Made by a program: the position numbers and the translations under genes
Notes under the pieces: model-generated
Told to the model about the DNA's origin: nothing
The model's database searches: none
What the model saw: only the letters and a program-made list of their open reading frames with translations
Assembly (NCBI RefSeq): GCF_008692195.1
Contig: NZ_RXOM01000068.1
Span: forward strand, 109,111-173,110
From: Salegentibacter sp. R32
Lineage (GTDB): Bacteria > Bacteroidota > Bacteroidia > Flavobacteriales > Flavobacteriaceae
Length of the DNA: 64,000 nt
Direction: 5' to 3'
Shown: piece by piece, positions 8,346 through 17,325 of the stretch
Position numbering within the stretch: the first letter of the stretch is position 1
Layout of the letters: every line of letters starts with the position of its first letter

Positions 8346-8834
8346 ATGGCATCAGGTACATTAAATAAAGTTATGTTGATTGGTCACACCGGTGACGATG
8401 TGAAAATGCACTATTTTGAAGGTGGCGGTTGTATTGGGCGTTTTCCCTTGGCAACCAACGAAGATTATGTGAACAGGACTACAGGCGAACGCGTGAGCAA
8501 TACCGAGTGGCACAATATTGTAGTGAGAAATAAAGCAGCTGAAGTTTGCGAAAAATATTTAAATAAAGGCGATAAGGTTTATATTGAAGGTAGAATAAAA
8601 ACCAGAAAATGGACCGATGATAAAGGGATGGAGCGTTACTCTACAGAAGTACAATGCTCAGAATTTACCTTTTTAACGCCTAAAGAACAGAGTGGTACAG
8701 GAGGCGGAGGAATGCAGCAACAATCTAGTGGTAGCAATCCGCAACAATATCAACAACCTTCACAACCATCAAATGCCGGAGCTGTAAATCCGCCACAGAT
8801 GGATGATGACGAGGAAGATGATTTACCATTTTAA
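8346..8834 (+). CDS. ssb: Single-stranded DNA-binding protein
   Basis: This 162-residue protein has an N-terminal OB fold of about 110 residues (MLIGHTGDDVKMHYF, then GRFPLATNEDYVN, then GDKVYIEGRIKTRKW). A Gly/Gln/Pro-rich linker follows, and the acidic tip DDDEEDDLPF ends in the LPF peptide that recruits repair and replication partners. It is the usual bacterial length. It lies 34 bases after mutY and about 20 before gldE, so it probably shares their transcript. Confidence 0.96.
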   Translation: MASGTLNKVMLIGHTGDDVKMHYFEGGGCIGRFPLATNEDYVNRTTGERVSNTEWHNIVVRNKAAEVCEKYLNKGDKVYIEGRIKTRKWTDDKGMERYSTEVQCSEFTFLTPKEQSGTGGGGMQQQSSGSNPQQYQQPSQPSNAGAVNPPQMDDDEEDDLPF

Positions 8835-8854
8835 GTTGAATTAAATAGAAAAAT

Positions 8855-10207
8855 TTGGATCCTGACCCTTCCAGTTTATTTTTATTTCTAGCGGTAGATT
8901 TTTCCCATATTTTCGGGATAGTTGTCCTTGTGTTATTGTTAGTCTGTTCGGCTTTGATTTCCGGTTCAGAAGTGGCTTTGTTTTCACTTACTCCTGCAGA
9001 TTTTGATGTAAAAGACGGGAACGTTTCCCCTAAACAACAAATTTTAATTCGGCTTCTAGACCGACCTAAAAAGTTGTTGGCAACCATCTTAGTGGCCAAT
9101 AATTTTGTGAATATCGCGGTGGTCTTGTTGTTTGAGTCGTTGAGTGATATTTGGTTTAGAAACATAAATTCTGCTATTGACCTCTATTACTTTCAGCTAG
9201 ATTTAGTGTTTTTCTTAAAAGTAATTGTAGTTACTTTTTTAATCTTACTCTTTGGGGAGATTTTACCTAAGATTTATGCTAGTAGAAACAAAGTGATTTT
9301 TTCTCATTTTATGGCTTATCCGCTTTCATTTTTAGATAAGTTATTGAGTATGTTTAGTATCCCGATGCGACAGGTAACTTTGTTAATTCATAAGCGTTTG
9401 GGGAAACAAAAATCTGGATTGAGCGTAGATCAACTTTCGCAAGCTTTAGAACTTACTTCTGAAGAAGATACCACCAAAGAAGAACAAAAAATTTTACAGG
9501 GAATTGTTTCCTTCGGAAATACTGAAGTGAAGCAAGCGATGAAACCTCGTATTGACGTTTTTGCTTTAAATATTGAACAGGATTTTAAGGAAGTTATCAC
9601 TGAAGTAATGGAACATGGTTATTCCAGGATTCCGGTGTACGAAGAAAATATAGATAACGTTAAAGGGATTCTTTACATTAAAGATTTGCTTCCTTATCTA
9701 GATACTAAAAATTTCAACTGGCAAAGTTTGGTTCGGGATGCTTATTTTGTTCCTGAAAATAAAAAACTGGACGATTTACTGAATGATTTTAAAGATAAAA
9801 AAAATCACTTGGCAATTGTGGTGGATGAATATGGAGGCACCAGCGGACTCATTTCTTTGGAAGATATTATTGAAGAAATTGTAGGTGATATTAGCGATGA
9901 GTTTGATGATGAAGATTTGATTTTCTCCAAACTGGATGAAAACAATTATGTTTTTGAAGGAAAAACACCTTTAAAAGATTTTTATAAAGTTATAAAACTG
10001 GAAGATCCTGTTTATTTTGAAGAAAAGAAAGGCGAGGCAGAAACCTTGGCCGGGTTCTTATTGGAAATCTCCGGTGAGTTCCCAAAGAAAAATCAGAAAA
10101 TAATTTTTGAAAATTATACGTTTACTGTAGAGGCTATCGATAATAAACGAATTAAACAAGTAAAATTAAATATTGGTAATGAAGCGAACGCAGGGAATAA
10201 TAATTAG
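8855..10207 (+). CDS. gldE: Gliding motility-associated membrane protein GldE (CNNM/CBS family)
   Basis: This 450-residue protein has a DUF21/CNNM membrane domain (about 18-190, three to four spans), two CBS domains (about 210-335, including VKQAMKPRIDVFAL and NHLAIVVDEYGGTSGLISLEDIIEEIVGDI) and a CorC_HlyC domain (about 350-440). The start is TTG at 8855. Homologues begin MDP in the same way and no ATG fits, so I accept it. gldD overlaps its end by 29 bases, and gldE-gldD adjacency is the known arrangement in Flavobacterium johnsoniae, where GldD is needed for gliding and type IX secretion. The molecular role of GldE is not settled, though the family includes Mg/Co efflux proteins. Confidence 0.92.
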   Translation: MDPDPSSLFLFLAVDFSHIFGIVVLVLLLVCSALISGSEVALFSLTPADFDVKDGNVSPKQQILIRLLDRPKKLLATILVANNFVNIAVVLLFESLSDIWFRNINSAIDLYYFQLDLVFFLKVIVVTFLILLFGEILPKIYASRNKVIFSHFMAYPLSFLDKLLSMFSIPMRQVTLLIHKRLGKQKSGLSVDQLSQALELTSEEDTTKEEQKILQGIVSFGNTEVKQAMKPRIDVFALNIEQDFKEVITEVMEHGYSRIPVYEENIDNVKGILYIKDLLPYLDTKNFNWQSLVRDAYFVPENKKLDDLLNDFKDKKNHLAIVVDEYGGTSGLISLEDIIEEIVGDISDEFDDEDLIFSKLDENNYVFEGKTPLKDFYKVIKLEDPVYFEEKKGEAETLAGFLLEISGEFPKKNQKIIFENYTFTVEAIDNKRIKQVKLNIGNEANAGNNN

Positions 10208-10757
10208 TCTTTTGTTTTTAATTTTTACTTCTTGTGAAAAAAGCTATCAGCCCAAACCTAAAGGCTTTTTGGCTTTAAACTACCCAGAAGCAAAGTATAA
10301 AAAAGCACAAATCCCTTGTCCGTATTCATTTCAGATTAATAAAAATGCCGATATAAAAGCTTCCAAGACCAACAATCCCTGTTGGTTGGATATTGAATAT
10401 CCTGACTTGAAGGGAACTATTTTCATCACCTATAAACCAGTTACCGATAACCTTCAAAAGTTGCTCATTGATGCGCAAAAACTTCCGTTGCAGCATACCA
10501 TTAAAGCCGATGAAATTGAAGGGGATACTTACATCAACGAAAAGCACAATACCTACGGGACTTTTTATGAAGTGAAAGGTGACGCGGCTTCACAAGCACA
10601 ATTTTACTTAACCGATAGTGTACACCATTTTTTAACTGGCTCTATTTACTTTAAAACCCAGCCCAATTTTGATAGTATCGTTCCGGCGGCTGCTTATTTA
10701 GAAAAAGATATCCGTCGCATTATGGAGTCTTTGGAGTGGGCAGAAATTCAAGAGTAA
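10179..10757 (+). CDS. gldD: Gliding motility lipoprotein GldD
   Basis: This 192-residue lipoprotein has signal MKRTQGIIISLLFLIFTSC with the lipidated cysteine at about residue 19, followed by EKSYQPKPKGFLALNYPE, characteristic of GldD. The ATG at 10179 is chosen over the in-frame TTG at 10173 because the signal peptide then begins with MKR. It overlaps the end of gldE by 29 bases. GldD is part of the gliding and type IX secretion machinery of Bacteroidota. Two proteins with T9SS tails elsewhere in the window (35756-39167) are its likely clients. Confidence 0.93.
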   Translation: MKRTQGIIISLLFLIFTSCEKSYQPKPKGFLALNYPEAKYKKAQIPCPYSFQINKNADIKASKTNNPCWLDIEYPDLKGTIFITYKPVTDNLQKLLIDAQKLPLQHTIKADEIEGDTYINEKHNTYGTFYEVKGDAASQAQFYLTDSVHHFLTGSIYFKTQPNFDSIVPAAAYLEKDIRRIMESLEWAEIQE

Positions 10758-10790
10758 AATTCTTAGCTCATTTCAATAAATAGTTAAGTT

Positions 10791-11111
10791 TTATTTTGCT
10801 GATATCATACAGTAATTATTAGCTGGATAGTCATCTCCCTTTTTTCTATTATTTTGCCATTGTAAAGGTTGAAGATTGTTTAATTCATCACCTCCATTTT
10901 TCGCAACAGGTTTTATATGATCGATTTCCCAACCGTCTCCATTTTTATCAGTAACTCCGTAACTGCTCCATCTTATAAATGCTCCACAGCGATCTTTTCT
11001 GATGACCGAAGAATCACGTCCGATTACAGTATCGGCTTTATTCCAAACTGTTCTTCTTGTTTCCATAGAAAAAGAGTTTCCATTTCTAGTAGTATTAGGT
11101 TTTCTTGCCAT
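10791..11111 (-). CDS. HNH endonuclease family protein
   Basis: This 106-residue protein carries an HNH nuclease core near its C-terminus: D64-H65 in WEIDHIKPV, N79 in ELNNLQPLQW and N88 in QNNRKKGD. It has no signal peptide and no CxxC zinc knuckle pair. ATG at 11111 is preferred over TTG at 11120. It is a single gene between gldD (convergent) and an EamA exporter, with no methylase, phage or toxin-immunity partner. Target and role are unknown. It might be a minor restriction or repair nuclease or a domesticated homing-type enzyme. Confidence 0.75.
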   Translation of the reverse strand: MARKPNTTRNGNSFSMETRRTVWNKADTVIGRDSSVIRKDRCGAFIRWSSYGVTDKNGDGWEIDHIKPVAKNGGDELNNLQPLQWQNNRKKGDDYPANNYCMISAK

Positions 11112-11273
11112 AATAATCAATTTTAGATTTTTAAACTTTCATTTGCTAAAGTTAATTGCTTAATTTTTAGATAGTTTACGGAAACCCTCAATTTGATTAA
11201 ATTATTTTTATAAAATAGATTAAATGTTGTTTTCTAAATTAAAAAAATCACACTTTTGCAAAAAGTTTTGGCT

Positions 11274-12188
11274 ATGAATCAGCAGCAGTTAAAATGGATT
11301 TACCTTGTAGGGCTTTCGTTGGTTTGGGGGAGTTCTTTTATCCTAATCAAAAAAGGCTTGTTGGGTTTGACTCCTATTCAATTGGGAGCTTTGAGAACTT
11401 TTTTGGCCGGTATTTTTTTATTACTGATAGGTTTTAAGAGCCTGAAGAAAATAAAAAAGCATCAGTGGAAATGGATTGCGGTTTCTGCTTTTCTTGGCAC
11501 ATTTTTTCCTGCATTTATCTTTGCCTTTGCTGAATTAAAAGTAGACAGCGCCATTGTTTCTATTTTAAATTCTACCGTACCCATTCTATCAATTGTGTTT
11601 GGCTTTTTACTATTCAAAATAAAATCTACTAAAAATCAAATTATAGGAGTATTGATTGGTTTGGTAGGTTCTGTGTGTTTAATAGGAAGTGGCGTTCAGC
11701 TTAATAATCAGCAGCATTTGTTGTATTCATTTTTACCACTTTTGGCGACGAGTATGTACGCGATTAACGTTCATATTATTAAACGATATTTGCAAGAAAT
11801 TCCGGCGCTTAGTATAACCGTAGGCTGCTTTACTATTTTAATGCTGCCAACAACCATTATATTGATATCAGTCGACTTTTTTAATACAGATTTATTAACC
11901 AATCCTGAAACACAAACTTCTATTGGTTTTATCGCTATTTTGTCGGTAGTTGGAACGGGAATAGCCAAGATTCTTTTTAATCGATTGGTTCAAATCTCTA
12001 CACCTGTTTTTTCTACTTCGGTTACGTATTTGATTCCGGTGGTAGCTTTAGGCTGGGGAGTTTTGGATGGAGAAAAATTTGAATTTCTTCAACTTCTTTC
12101 TGCGTTTATTATTTTATTTGGAGTTTACATGTCTAATAGAAAAAAGAAAATAAAAAAGCCGATCCCAAAAGAATCGGCTTTAGAATAA
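11274..12188 (+). CDS. DMT superfamily (EamA) transporter
   Basis: This 304-residue protein has ten hydrophobic segments in two EamA repeats. The first runs from WIYLVGLSLVWGSSFILIKKGL to about 135, the second from about 145 to 285 (LLATSMYAINVHIIKRYL to VALGWGVLDGEKFEF). It ends in a basic tail, RKKKIKKPIPKESALE. Such proteins are usually metabolite exporters, and the substrate cannot be predicted. ATG at 11274 is preferred over the upstream in-frame TTG at 11256. Its last 30 coding bases contain the terminator of the convergent M16 operon. Confidence 0.88.
   Translation: MNQQQLKWIYLVGLSLVWGSSFILIKKGLLGLTPIQLGALRTFLAGIFLLLIGFKSLKKIKKHQWKWIAVSAFLGTFFPAFIFAFAELKVDSAIVSILNSTVPILSIVFGFLLFKIKSTKNQIIGVLIGLVGSVCLIGSGVQLNNQQHLLYSFLPLLATSMYAINVHIIKRYLQEIPALSITVGCFTILMLPTTIILISVDFFNTDLLTNPETQTSIGFIAILSVVGTGIAKILFNRLVQISTPVFSTSVTYLIPVVALGWGVLDGEKFEFLQLLSAFIILFGVYMSNRKKKIKKPIPKESALE
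12152..12181 (-). terminator. Terminator of the M16 operon, inside the EamA gene end
   Basis: AAAGCCGAT and ATCGGCTTT pair around a short loop. On the minus strand a TTTTTTATTTTC run follows, so it terminates the M16 peptidase operon. On the plus strand no T run follows, and the hairpin is coding sequence for the last residues of the EamA protein. Confidence 0.7.
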
Positions 12189-12203
12189 TAAAGGAGAAAT
12201 TGA

Positions 12204-14270
12204 TTATTGGAAATCGGCTTCGCTTACTCCTTCGTTTACTTTTATTTCTGAGATTGAAATTTCAACTTCTTGTGGACCAAAGCTTATTTTCATTGTATGA
12301 GGGAATTTTAATCCTTCAACAGCTTTGTAATCATCATAACCAGTAGTATTGGTTACTGTTTGTCCTCCTTGTGACTGAGTTTTTACAGTCTGAACTTTTA
12401 AACCGGTTTCTGTATTATAATATTCTTTGGTTTTTTCAGATGTTTTTATCACATAAGCATCCTCACCATTAACAGGTTCAATAGCTGTTAATTCTGCATT
12501 TTCTGAAACAGTTAACTCTGGGAAAATGCCTCCATTGGCTTTTGCGTCTTGAATTTGCTCTTCAGTAAAATCCATTTTTTGGCCTTGTGCTTCCGTATAA
12601 CCAGTTTCTCCATTAAAAACAGTTTTGCTAAGAGTCATTCCATTCATGGTAACTGTTTGCAAAGATTTTCCTTCTTTAGTCTGTTTAGTGGTAAAGTTCA
12701 AGTTCATTCCTTGAAAATTAGCGGTTCCAATCATAGCTACAGAATTTACTTTTTCAGCCGCTTCTCTTCCACCTATAGCTTTAAAATAAGCATCGTAAAC
12801 ATCTTTTACGGTCATTCCTTCTGGAACTGCTTTATTGTAAACAGGTTTTTCTACACGGTTTCCTTCTTTGTCATAATAGAGGACCGGAATTGTTTTACCA
12901 TTATAGGTTAAGTTTTCTAGCTTTTCAGCTACTTCACTTCCTTTACCAGCTACTACAATTTGCATTTCGTCGGTTTTGTAGTATTTGTTAGCTACGCGCA
13001 TCACATCTTCTTGCGTTACAGCATTGATTTTCTTTAAGAAAGTTTCATAGAAATCTTCAGGAAGGTCGTTGGTCTCAATTTTTAAAGCATAATCTGCAAT
13101 GGTAGAAGGGTCTTCTAAGTCAAGTACAAAATCTCCGGCAAATTTGTTTTTAGCATTGCTTAAGTCTTCGTAAGAAACTTTTTCAGTTTTAATCCTGTTG
13201 ATTTCTTTTAAGGTTTCAACAATGGCACTGTCGGTAACTGCATTTCTAACACTTGCAACGGCAGTAAATTTACTTGCGTATTTATCGGCACCTGTATAAG
13301 AACGAGCTCCATAAGTGAAACCATGCTCTTCACGAAGATTCATGTTTAAATAACTTCCGAAGCTTCCTCCTAAAATTTGGTTAGCAACTAATACTGGGAA
13401 GTAATCCTCATCTGCCATTTGTAAATCAATAGTATTTTGTACTCTTAATTCACTTTGAACAGCGTTAGGAACATCAATAAAATCTACTTGGGTATATTGA
13501 ACTTTAGGAAGGCTTGGTAAAGCTCCTGCCGGAGGGGTACTTTCTGACCAATCTCCTAAATATTTTTTAGCTAATTTTTTTACGTCACTGTCCTCTACAT
13601 CTCCTACCACTACTAGGTAAGCGTTTTTAGGGGAAATGAAGTTGTTGTAGTATGATTTTACATCAGCCAATGTTACATCTTCAACAGATGCTTTAGTTTC
13701 AAACTCACCATAAGGATGGTTTTTTCCGTAGGCTAAAAGTCCGCTAACATTGCTTGCTATACTACCGGCGCTTTTTTCTTCAGCTTTAATGCTTTCGATA
13801 ACTCTATCTTTCTGGTCTTGAAATTCTTCCTCAGTAAATAAAGGATTTAAAAGACCATCTGCCATTAATTGAAAAATCTCTGGGAAGAATTTTGAAAGAG
13901 AACTGGCATAGACGCTTTCAGTACCAAAGCCTACGTTTGCACCATAAAAATCTATTTTTTCATTGTATTCGTCTTTACTCATAGATTTAGTTCCGTTCCC
14001 CATCATCGTGCTATACAGGGATTTTACACCTATTTTATTACCTTCTGAATGTGGTTTGTTGTCTATGATTAAACTTGCTCTAACGCGTGGAAGTTTATGG
14101 TTTTCAACCACCATCACCGTCAAACCATTGTTTAGGGTAAAAGTTCTTGGCTTTTCTAAATTGATTTTTGGGGCAGGCCCAGGCTGAGGTTGTTTAGACC
14201 GGTCTATTTGTGCTTGTGCTCCCAAAACTGTTAAGCACAAGATAAAAAGTGATAATATTTTAATTTTCAT
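12204..14270 (-). CDS. M16 peptidase homologue, inactive subunit with C-terminal extension
   Basis: This 688-residue exported protein (signal MKIKILSLFILCLTVLGAQAQ) has two M16 domains up to about residue 440 and an additional domain of about 200 residues that reads like a lipoprotein-type beta structure. The zinc motif HxxEH is missing from the N-terminal domain, where the equivalent stretch reads GNKIGVKSLYSTMMGNG. The Arg/Tyr motif of non-catalytic partners is present (LNMNLREEHGFTYGARSY). It lies immediately downstream of the catalytic M16 gene (3 stops-to-start codon distance apart), so the two probably make a periplasmic heterodimer. ATG at 14270 is preferred over TTG at 14288 because it gives a clean signal peptide. 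Confidence 0.88.
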   Translation of the reverse strand: MKIKILSLFILCLTVLGAQAQIDRSKQPQPGPAPKINLEKPRTFTLNNGLTVMVVENHKLPRVRASLIIDNKPHSEGNKIGVKSLYSTMMGNGTKSMSKDEYNEKIDFYGANVGFGTESVYASSLSKFFPEIFQLMADGLLNPLFTEEEFQDQKDRVIESIKAEEKSAGSIASNVSGLLAYGKNHPYGEFETKASVEDVTLADVKSYYNNFISPKNAYLVVVGDVEDSDVKKLAKKYLGDWSESTPPAGALPSLPKVQYTQVDFIDVPNAVQSELRVQNTIDLQMADEDYFPVLVANQILGGSFGSYLNMNLREEHGFTYGARSYTGADKYASKFTAVASVRNAVTDSAIVETLKEINRIKTEKVSYEDLSNAKNKFAGDFVLDLEDPSTIADYALKIETNDLPEDFYETFLKKINAVTQEDVMRVANKYYKTDEMQIVVAGKGSEVAEKLENLTYNGKTIPVLYYDKEGNRVEKPVYNKAVPEGMTVKDVYDAYFKAIGGREAAEKVNSVAMIGTANFQGMNLNFTTKQTKEGKSLQTVTMNGMTLSKTVFNGETGYTEAQGQKMDFTEEQIQDAKANGGIFPELTVSENAELTAIEPVNGEDAYVIKTSEKTKEYYNTETGLKVQTVKTQSQGGQTVTNTTGYDDYKAVEGLKFPHTMKISFGPQEVEISISEIKVNEGVSEADFQ

Positions 14271-14291
14271 TTGTTTAACTTTTTGCAATTG

Positions 14292-15617
14292 TTATTCAGC
14301 TTCTGGAGTTGGTAAGTAATCTAAATCTAAACGTTGATTTTTATTTAGGTACTTATTAGCAACTTCTTTAATATCTTCTCTGGTGATATCTCTATAGATT
14401 TCAATTTCTTCATTAATTAAATCTGTATCTCCATAAAGTGTATGGTAAGTTGCTAAAGAAGCTGCAATCCCTTGAACGCTACTGTTAGAATTAACGAAGT
14501 TGTTTTCAAACTCATTTTGAAGTTTTTGGTATTCCTTCTCTGAAATTAATTCGGTTTGAAGCTTTTTAATCTCTTCATCCATAGACTCACCTAATTGATC
14601 AAGCGGAGTTTCACCCATTGCAAGTGCACCAATCGTGTACATTCCATAGTCTTCTTGAGATCTAGGGAAAGCAAGTACTTGAAGCGCTTCTTTGTTTTCG
14701 TCTACCATTTTTTTGTACATACGAGAACTTTTTCCGCCTGTTAAGATAGAAGAAATCATATCAAGCACATACGCATCTCTTTCGGTCATTGATGGAGTTC
14801 TATAAACAAAGATTTTAGCAGGAATCTGAATGTTATCGTCAAACTCTTCTGCTACTATTGTTTCTTTAATAGGCTCTTCTTTGATGTCTACACGTTCAAC
14901 TTTTGGGCCTTTAGGAATTGAAGCAAAGTAAGCTTTAATCCATTCTTTGGTTTGTTTTTTATCGATATCACCGGCCACTACTAAAGTTGCATTGTTTGGT
15001 CCGTAATATTTATCGAAAAATGCTTTAAATTCTTCTAGTTTGGCGGCATCCAAATCTTCCATCGTTCCAATGGTCGTGTTTTTGTAAGGATGCTTATCGA
15101 ACATATAATGATTAATTCCCGTTCCGTAGATGATTTTTCCGTAAGGAGCGTTATCTACACGGGTTCTTTTCTCTTCTTTTACTACTTCATTCTGTGTATC
15201 TACTCCAATTTGATTAATAACTGGGTGTAACATCCTTTCAGACTCCATCCATAATCCCAATTTAAGGTTGTTAGAAGGGAAAGTTTCGTAGTAATACGTA
15301 CGGTCTTGGGTGGTGTTAGCATTATTGCTTCCTCCATTGGCTGCTACAATGTTGAACCATTCACCGCGTTCTATATTTTCGGTTCCTTCAAATAATAAAT
15401 GTTCGAAGAAATGGGCAAAACCCGTTCTTCCTTCTGCTTCATCTTTTGCTCCTACGTGGTACATTACCCCAACGGTAACTACAGGAGCAGTGTTGTCTTG
15501 ATGTAAAATTACATCTAAGCCATTGTCTAGTTTGTACTCTTCAAACTCTACTTGTTGAGCAAAGCCTGCAAATGCAGGTAAAAGAGTAAAAGCTGCTAAG
15601 CTAATTCTTCTTATCAT
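14292..15617 (-). CDS. M16 family zinc metallopeptidase, catalytic subunit
   Basis: This 441-residue exported protein has signal MIRRISLAAFTLLPAFAGFAQQ and the inverted zinc motif H69-F-F-E72-H73, with the third ligand glutamate E149 exactly 76 residues after H73, as in pitrilysin-type enzymes. It should degrade peptides in the periplasm. It is the first gene of a two-gene operon with a non-catalytic M16 homologue, matching the catalytic plus R/Y-motif partner architecture seen in bacterial and mitochondrial M16B peptidases. A promoter candidate is at 15656-15688. Confidence 0.92.
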   Translation of the reverse strand: MIRRISLAAFTLLPAFAGFAQQVEFEEYKLDNGLDVILHQDNTAPVVTVGVMYHVGAKDEAEGRTGFAHFFEHLLFEGTENIERGEWFNIVAANGGSNNANTTQDRTYYYETFPSNNLKLGLWMESERMLHPVINQIGVDTQNEVVKEEKRTRVDNAPYGKIIYGTGINHYMFDKHPYKNTTIGTMEDLDAAKLEEFKAFFDKYYGPNNATLVVAGDIDKKQTKEWIKAYFASIPKGPKVERVDIKEEPIKETIVAEEFDDNIQIPAKIFVYRTPSMTERDAYVLDMISSILTGGKSSRMYKKMVDENKEALQVLAFPRSQEDYGMYTIGALAMGETPLDQLGESMDEEIKKLQTELISEKEYQKLQNEFENNFVNSNSSVQGIAASLATYHTLYGDTDLINEEIEIYRDITREDIKEVANKYLNKNQRLDLDYLPTPEAE

Positions 15618-15655
15618 ATTTAATTAGATTTTGATTTGTTCTAAGTGTTTGACTT

Positions 15656-15688
15656 CAAAAATAAGGATTTGTTACATGTAATAGACAA
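15656..15688 (-). promoter_or_regulatory. Promoter of the M16 peptidase operon
   Basis: On the minus strand TATTTTTG (15656-15663) matches TAnnTTTG, and TTG at 15686-15688 is 22 bases upstream. The start codon is 38 bases downstream. Confidence 0.5.
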
Positions 15689-15797
15689 TTATTCTGTAGA
15701 TTTTGATTAAAATGGACAGCTATTTATAAAATTAACAACCTCTTAAAATAGATTTACTTGCTTTTTTGTGACATTTATAGATGAAAAAACTTTTATT

Positions 15798-16292
15798 ATG
15801 AAAAATCAAGCAGTATCGGTTAAATACGGAGTTGGAATTGGAATTCTATTAATAGCCTACTTTTTTATACTATCTATTTTCGATTTACATATGAAGCCAT
15901 TTTTAAGTATGGTGAATATGATTTTTATGGGGATAGGAATTTATAGTGCGATTAGGATTTATAAAACCGATCATAAAAAGGATAACTTAAAGACCTTTAC
16001 TTATCAGCAAGGATTTCGGGTTGGGGTGGTAACCGGCTTTATTGCTACGATAATATTTTCAATTTTCTTTGCTATTTATGTAAGTAATATAGAACCTGAT
16101 TTTATTGCGAAAATGATGGTTAATTGGGATGCAGGTTACGATATTGGTGTTGGTACTATAAGTTTTATTGTGTTTTTAATGGGGCTTGCAAGTACTGTAG
16201 TTTTAAGCTTAGCCCTTATGCAAATTATGAAAGATAGCTGGAATACTTCTACCGGAAAAAAGTATACCGTGGGTGACACTGAAAAAAAGTAA
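15798..16292 (+). CDS. DUF4199 family membrane protein
   Basis: This 164-residue protein has four hydrophobic segments: near residues 10-30, 38-55, 78-100 and 127-152. The sequence pattern (YGVGIGILLIAYFFILSIF, TYQQGFRVGVVTGF) resembles the DUF4199 family of Bacteroidota, whose function is unknown. ATG at 15798 is preferred over an in-frame upstream start at 15768. It stands alone upstream of the rplU promoter and diverges from the M16 operon. Confidence 0.7.
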   Translation: MKNQAVSVKYGVGIGILLIAYFFILSIFDLHMKPFLSMVNMIFMGIGIYSAIRIYKTDHKKDNLKTFTYQQGFRVGVVTGFIATIIFSIFFAIYVSNIEPDFIAKMMVNWDAGYDIGVGTISFIVFLMGLASTVVLSLALMQIMKDSWNTSTGKKYTVGDTEKK

Positions 16293-16312
16293 TTTAAATA
16301 AATTTACAGGCG

Positions 16313-16343
16313 TTTGTTTTTTAATTATTTAGCAGTATATTTG
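16313..16343 (+). promoter_or_regulatory. Promoter of rplU-rpmA
   Basis: TTTG at 16313-16316, a 19-base spacer and TATATTTG at 16336-16343 are an exact match to the Bacteroidota sigma factor consensus. The start codon of rplU is 43 bases downstream. Confidence 0.85.
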
Positions 16344-16385
16344 CACTCATTTTTAAAATAATTAATTTTTAATAAACGTTACGCC

Positions 16386-16880
16386 ATGTACGCAATTGTA
16401 GAGATAGCAGGGCAGCAATTTAAAGTTGCGAAAGACCAAAAAGTCTTTGTTAATCGTTTAGCAGGAGAAGAAGGAGACAGTGTTTCTTTTGATAAAGTAC
16501 TTCTTGCAGAAGACGGTGGCAATGTTACTTTAGGCGCCCCGGTTATAGAAGGTGCTCTAGTAGGAGCAAAAATTAGTCGTCACCTTAAAGGAGACAAAGT
16601 AATTGTCTTCAAAAAGAAAAGACGTAAAGGTTACCGCAAGAAAAATGGTCACCGTCAATCTTTAACAGAAATCGTAATTAACGATATTTCTTTAAAAGGA
16701 GGTAAAAAAGCAACTTCAACCAAAAAAGAAGAAGCGCCAAAAGCGGAAGCTAAAAAAGAGTCTAACGACGATTTAAGTAAGCATACCGTAGCAGAGCTTA
16801 AAGAAATGGCTAAAGAAAAAGGATTAGAAGGATACTCTTCTATGAAGAAAGCCGAATTGGTTGAAGCATTAAGTAAATAA
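16386..16880 (+). CDS. rplU: 50S ribosomal protein L21 with C-terminal Rho-N/SAP-like extension
   Basis: Residues 1-103 are a normal L21 ([18 protein letters not shown], then [22 protein letters not shown]). Bacterial L21 usually ends there. Here a charged linker ([19 protein letters not shown]) leads to a helical module at about 128-164 ([18 protein letters not shown], then [15 protein letters not shown]) that looks like the Rho N-terminal or SAP fold, a nucleic-acid-binding helix-turn-helix. L21 contacts 23S rRNA. The tail should project from the subunit and may bind RNA. The gene shares an operon with rpmA and has a strong promoter. Confidence 0.95.
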   Translation: MYAIVEIAGQQFKVAKDQKVFVNRLAGEEGDSVSFDKVLLAEDGGNVTLGAPVIEGALVGAKISRHLKGDKVIVFKKKRRKGYRKKNGHRQSLTEIVINDISLKGGKKATSTKKEEAPKAEAKKESNDDLSKHTVAELKEMAKEKGLEGYSSMKKAELVEALSK

Positions 16881-16910
16881 AATAGTAATCTACTAAAAAC
16901 CTAAAATAAA

Positions 16911-17171
16911 ATGGCACACAAAAAAGGAGTTGGTAGTTCGAAGAACGGTAGAGAATCAGAATCGAAACGATTAGGAGTTAAGATTTTTGGTGGTCAAGCA
17001 GCCGTTGCTGGAAATATCATTGTAAGACAAAGAGGTACTGCACACAATCCAGGTGAGAATGTATATGCAGGAAAAGATCATACATTACATGCCAAAGTAG
17101 ATGGTATCGTAAAATTTACTAAGAAAAAGAATAATAAATCTTATGTATCTATTGAGCCTTTCGAGGCTTAA
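16911..17171 (+). CDS. rpmA: 50S ribosomal protein L27
   Basis: This 86-residue protein is a standard L27: [28 protein letters not shown], then the conserved [10 protein letters not shown] and [14 protein letters not shown]27 reaches the peptidyl transferase centre. There is no cleavable N-terminal extension of the Firmicutes type. It follows rplU by 30 bases and is followed by a strong terminator. Confidence 0.97.
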   Translation: MAHKKGVGSSKNGRESESKRLGVKIFGGQAAVAGNIIVRQRGTAHNPGENVYAGKDHTLHAKVDGIVKFTKKKNNKSYVSIEPFEA

Positions 17172-17198
17172 GAAGAATAAAATAGAATTCTATTTCTT

Positions 17199-17234
17199 AA
17201 AAAAAGCTGCAACTCTAAGTTGCAGCTTTTTTTT
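17199..17234 (+). terminator. Terminator of rplU-rpmA
   Basis: GCTGCAACT and AGTTGCAGC pair around a CTA loop, flanked by A and T runs. It is a textbook intrinsic terminator 28 bases after the rpmA stop. Confidence 0.93.
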
Positions 17235-17325
17235 ATGGAAAAATTCACAACCATTAACATGTTTTAAATAATTTCGTTTTTTAATATTTTTTAGTTTTAT
17301 GTCATAATTCAAATAAATCATAATT

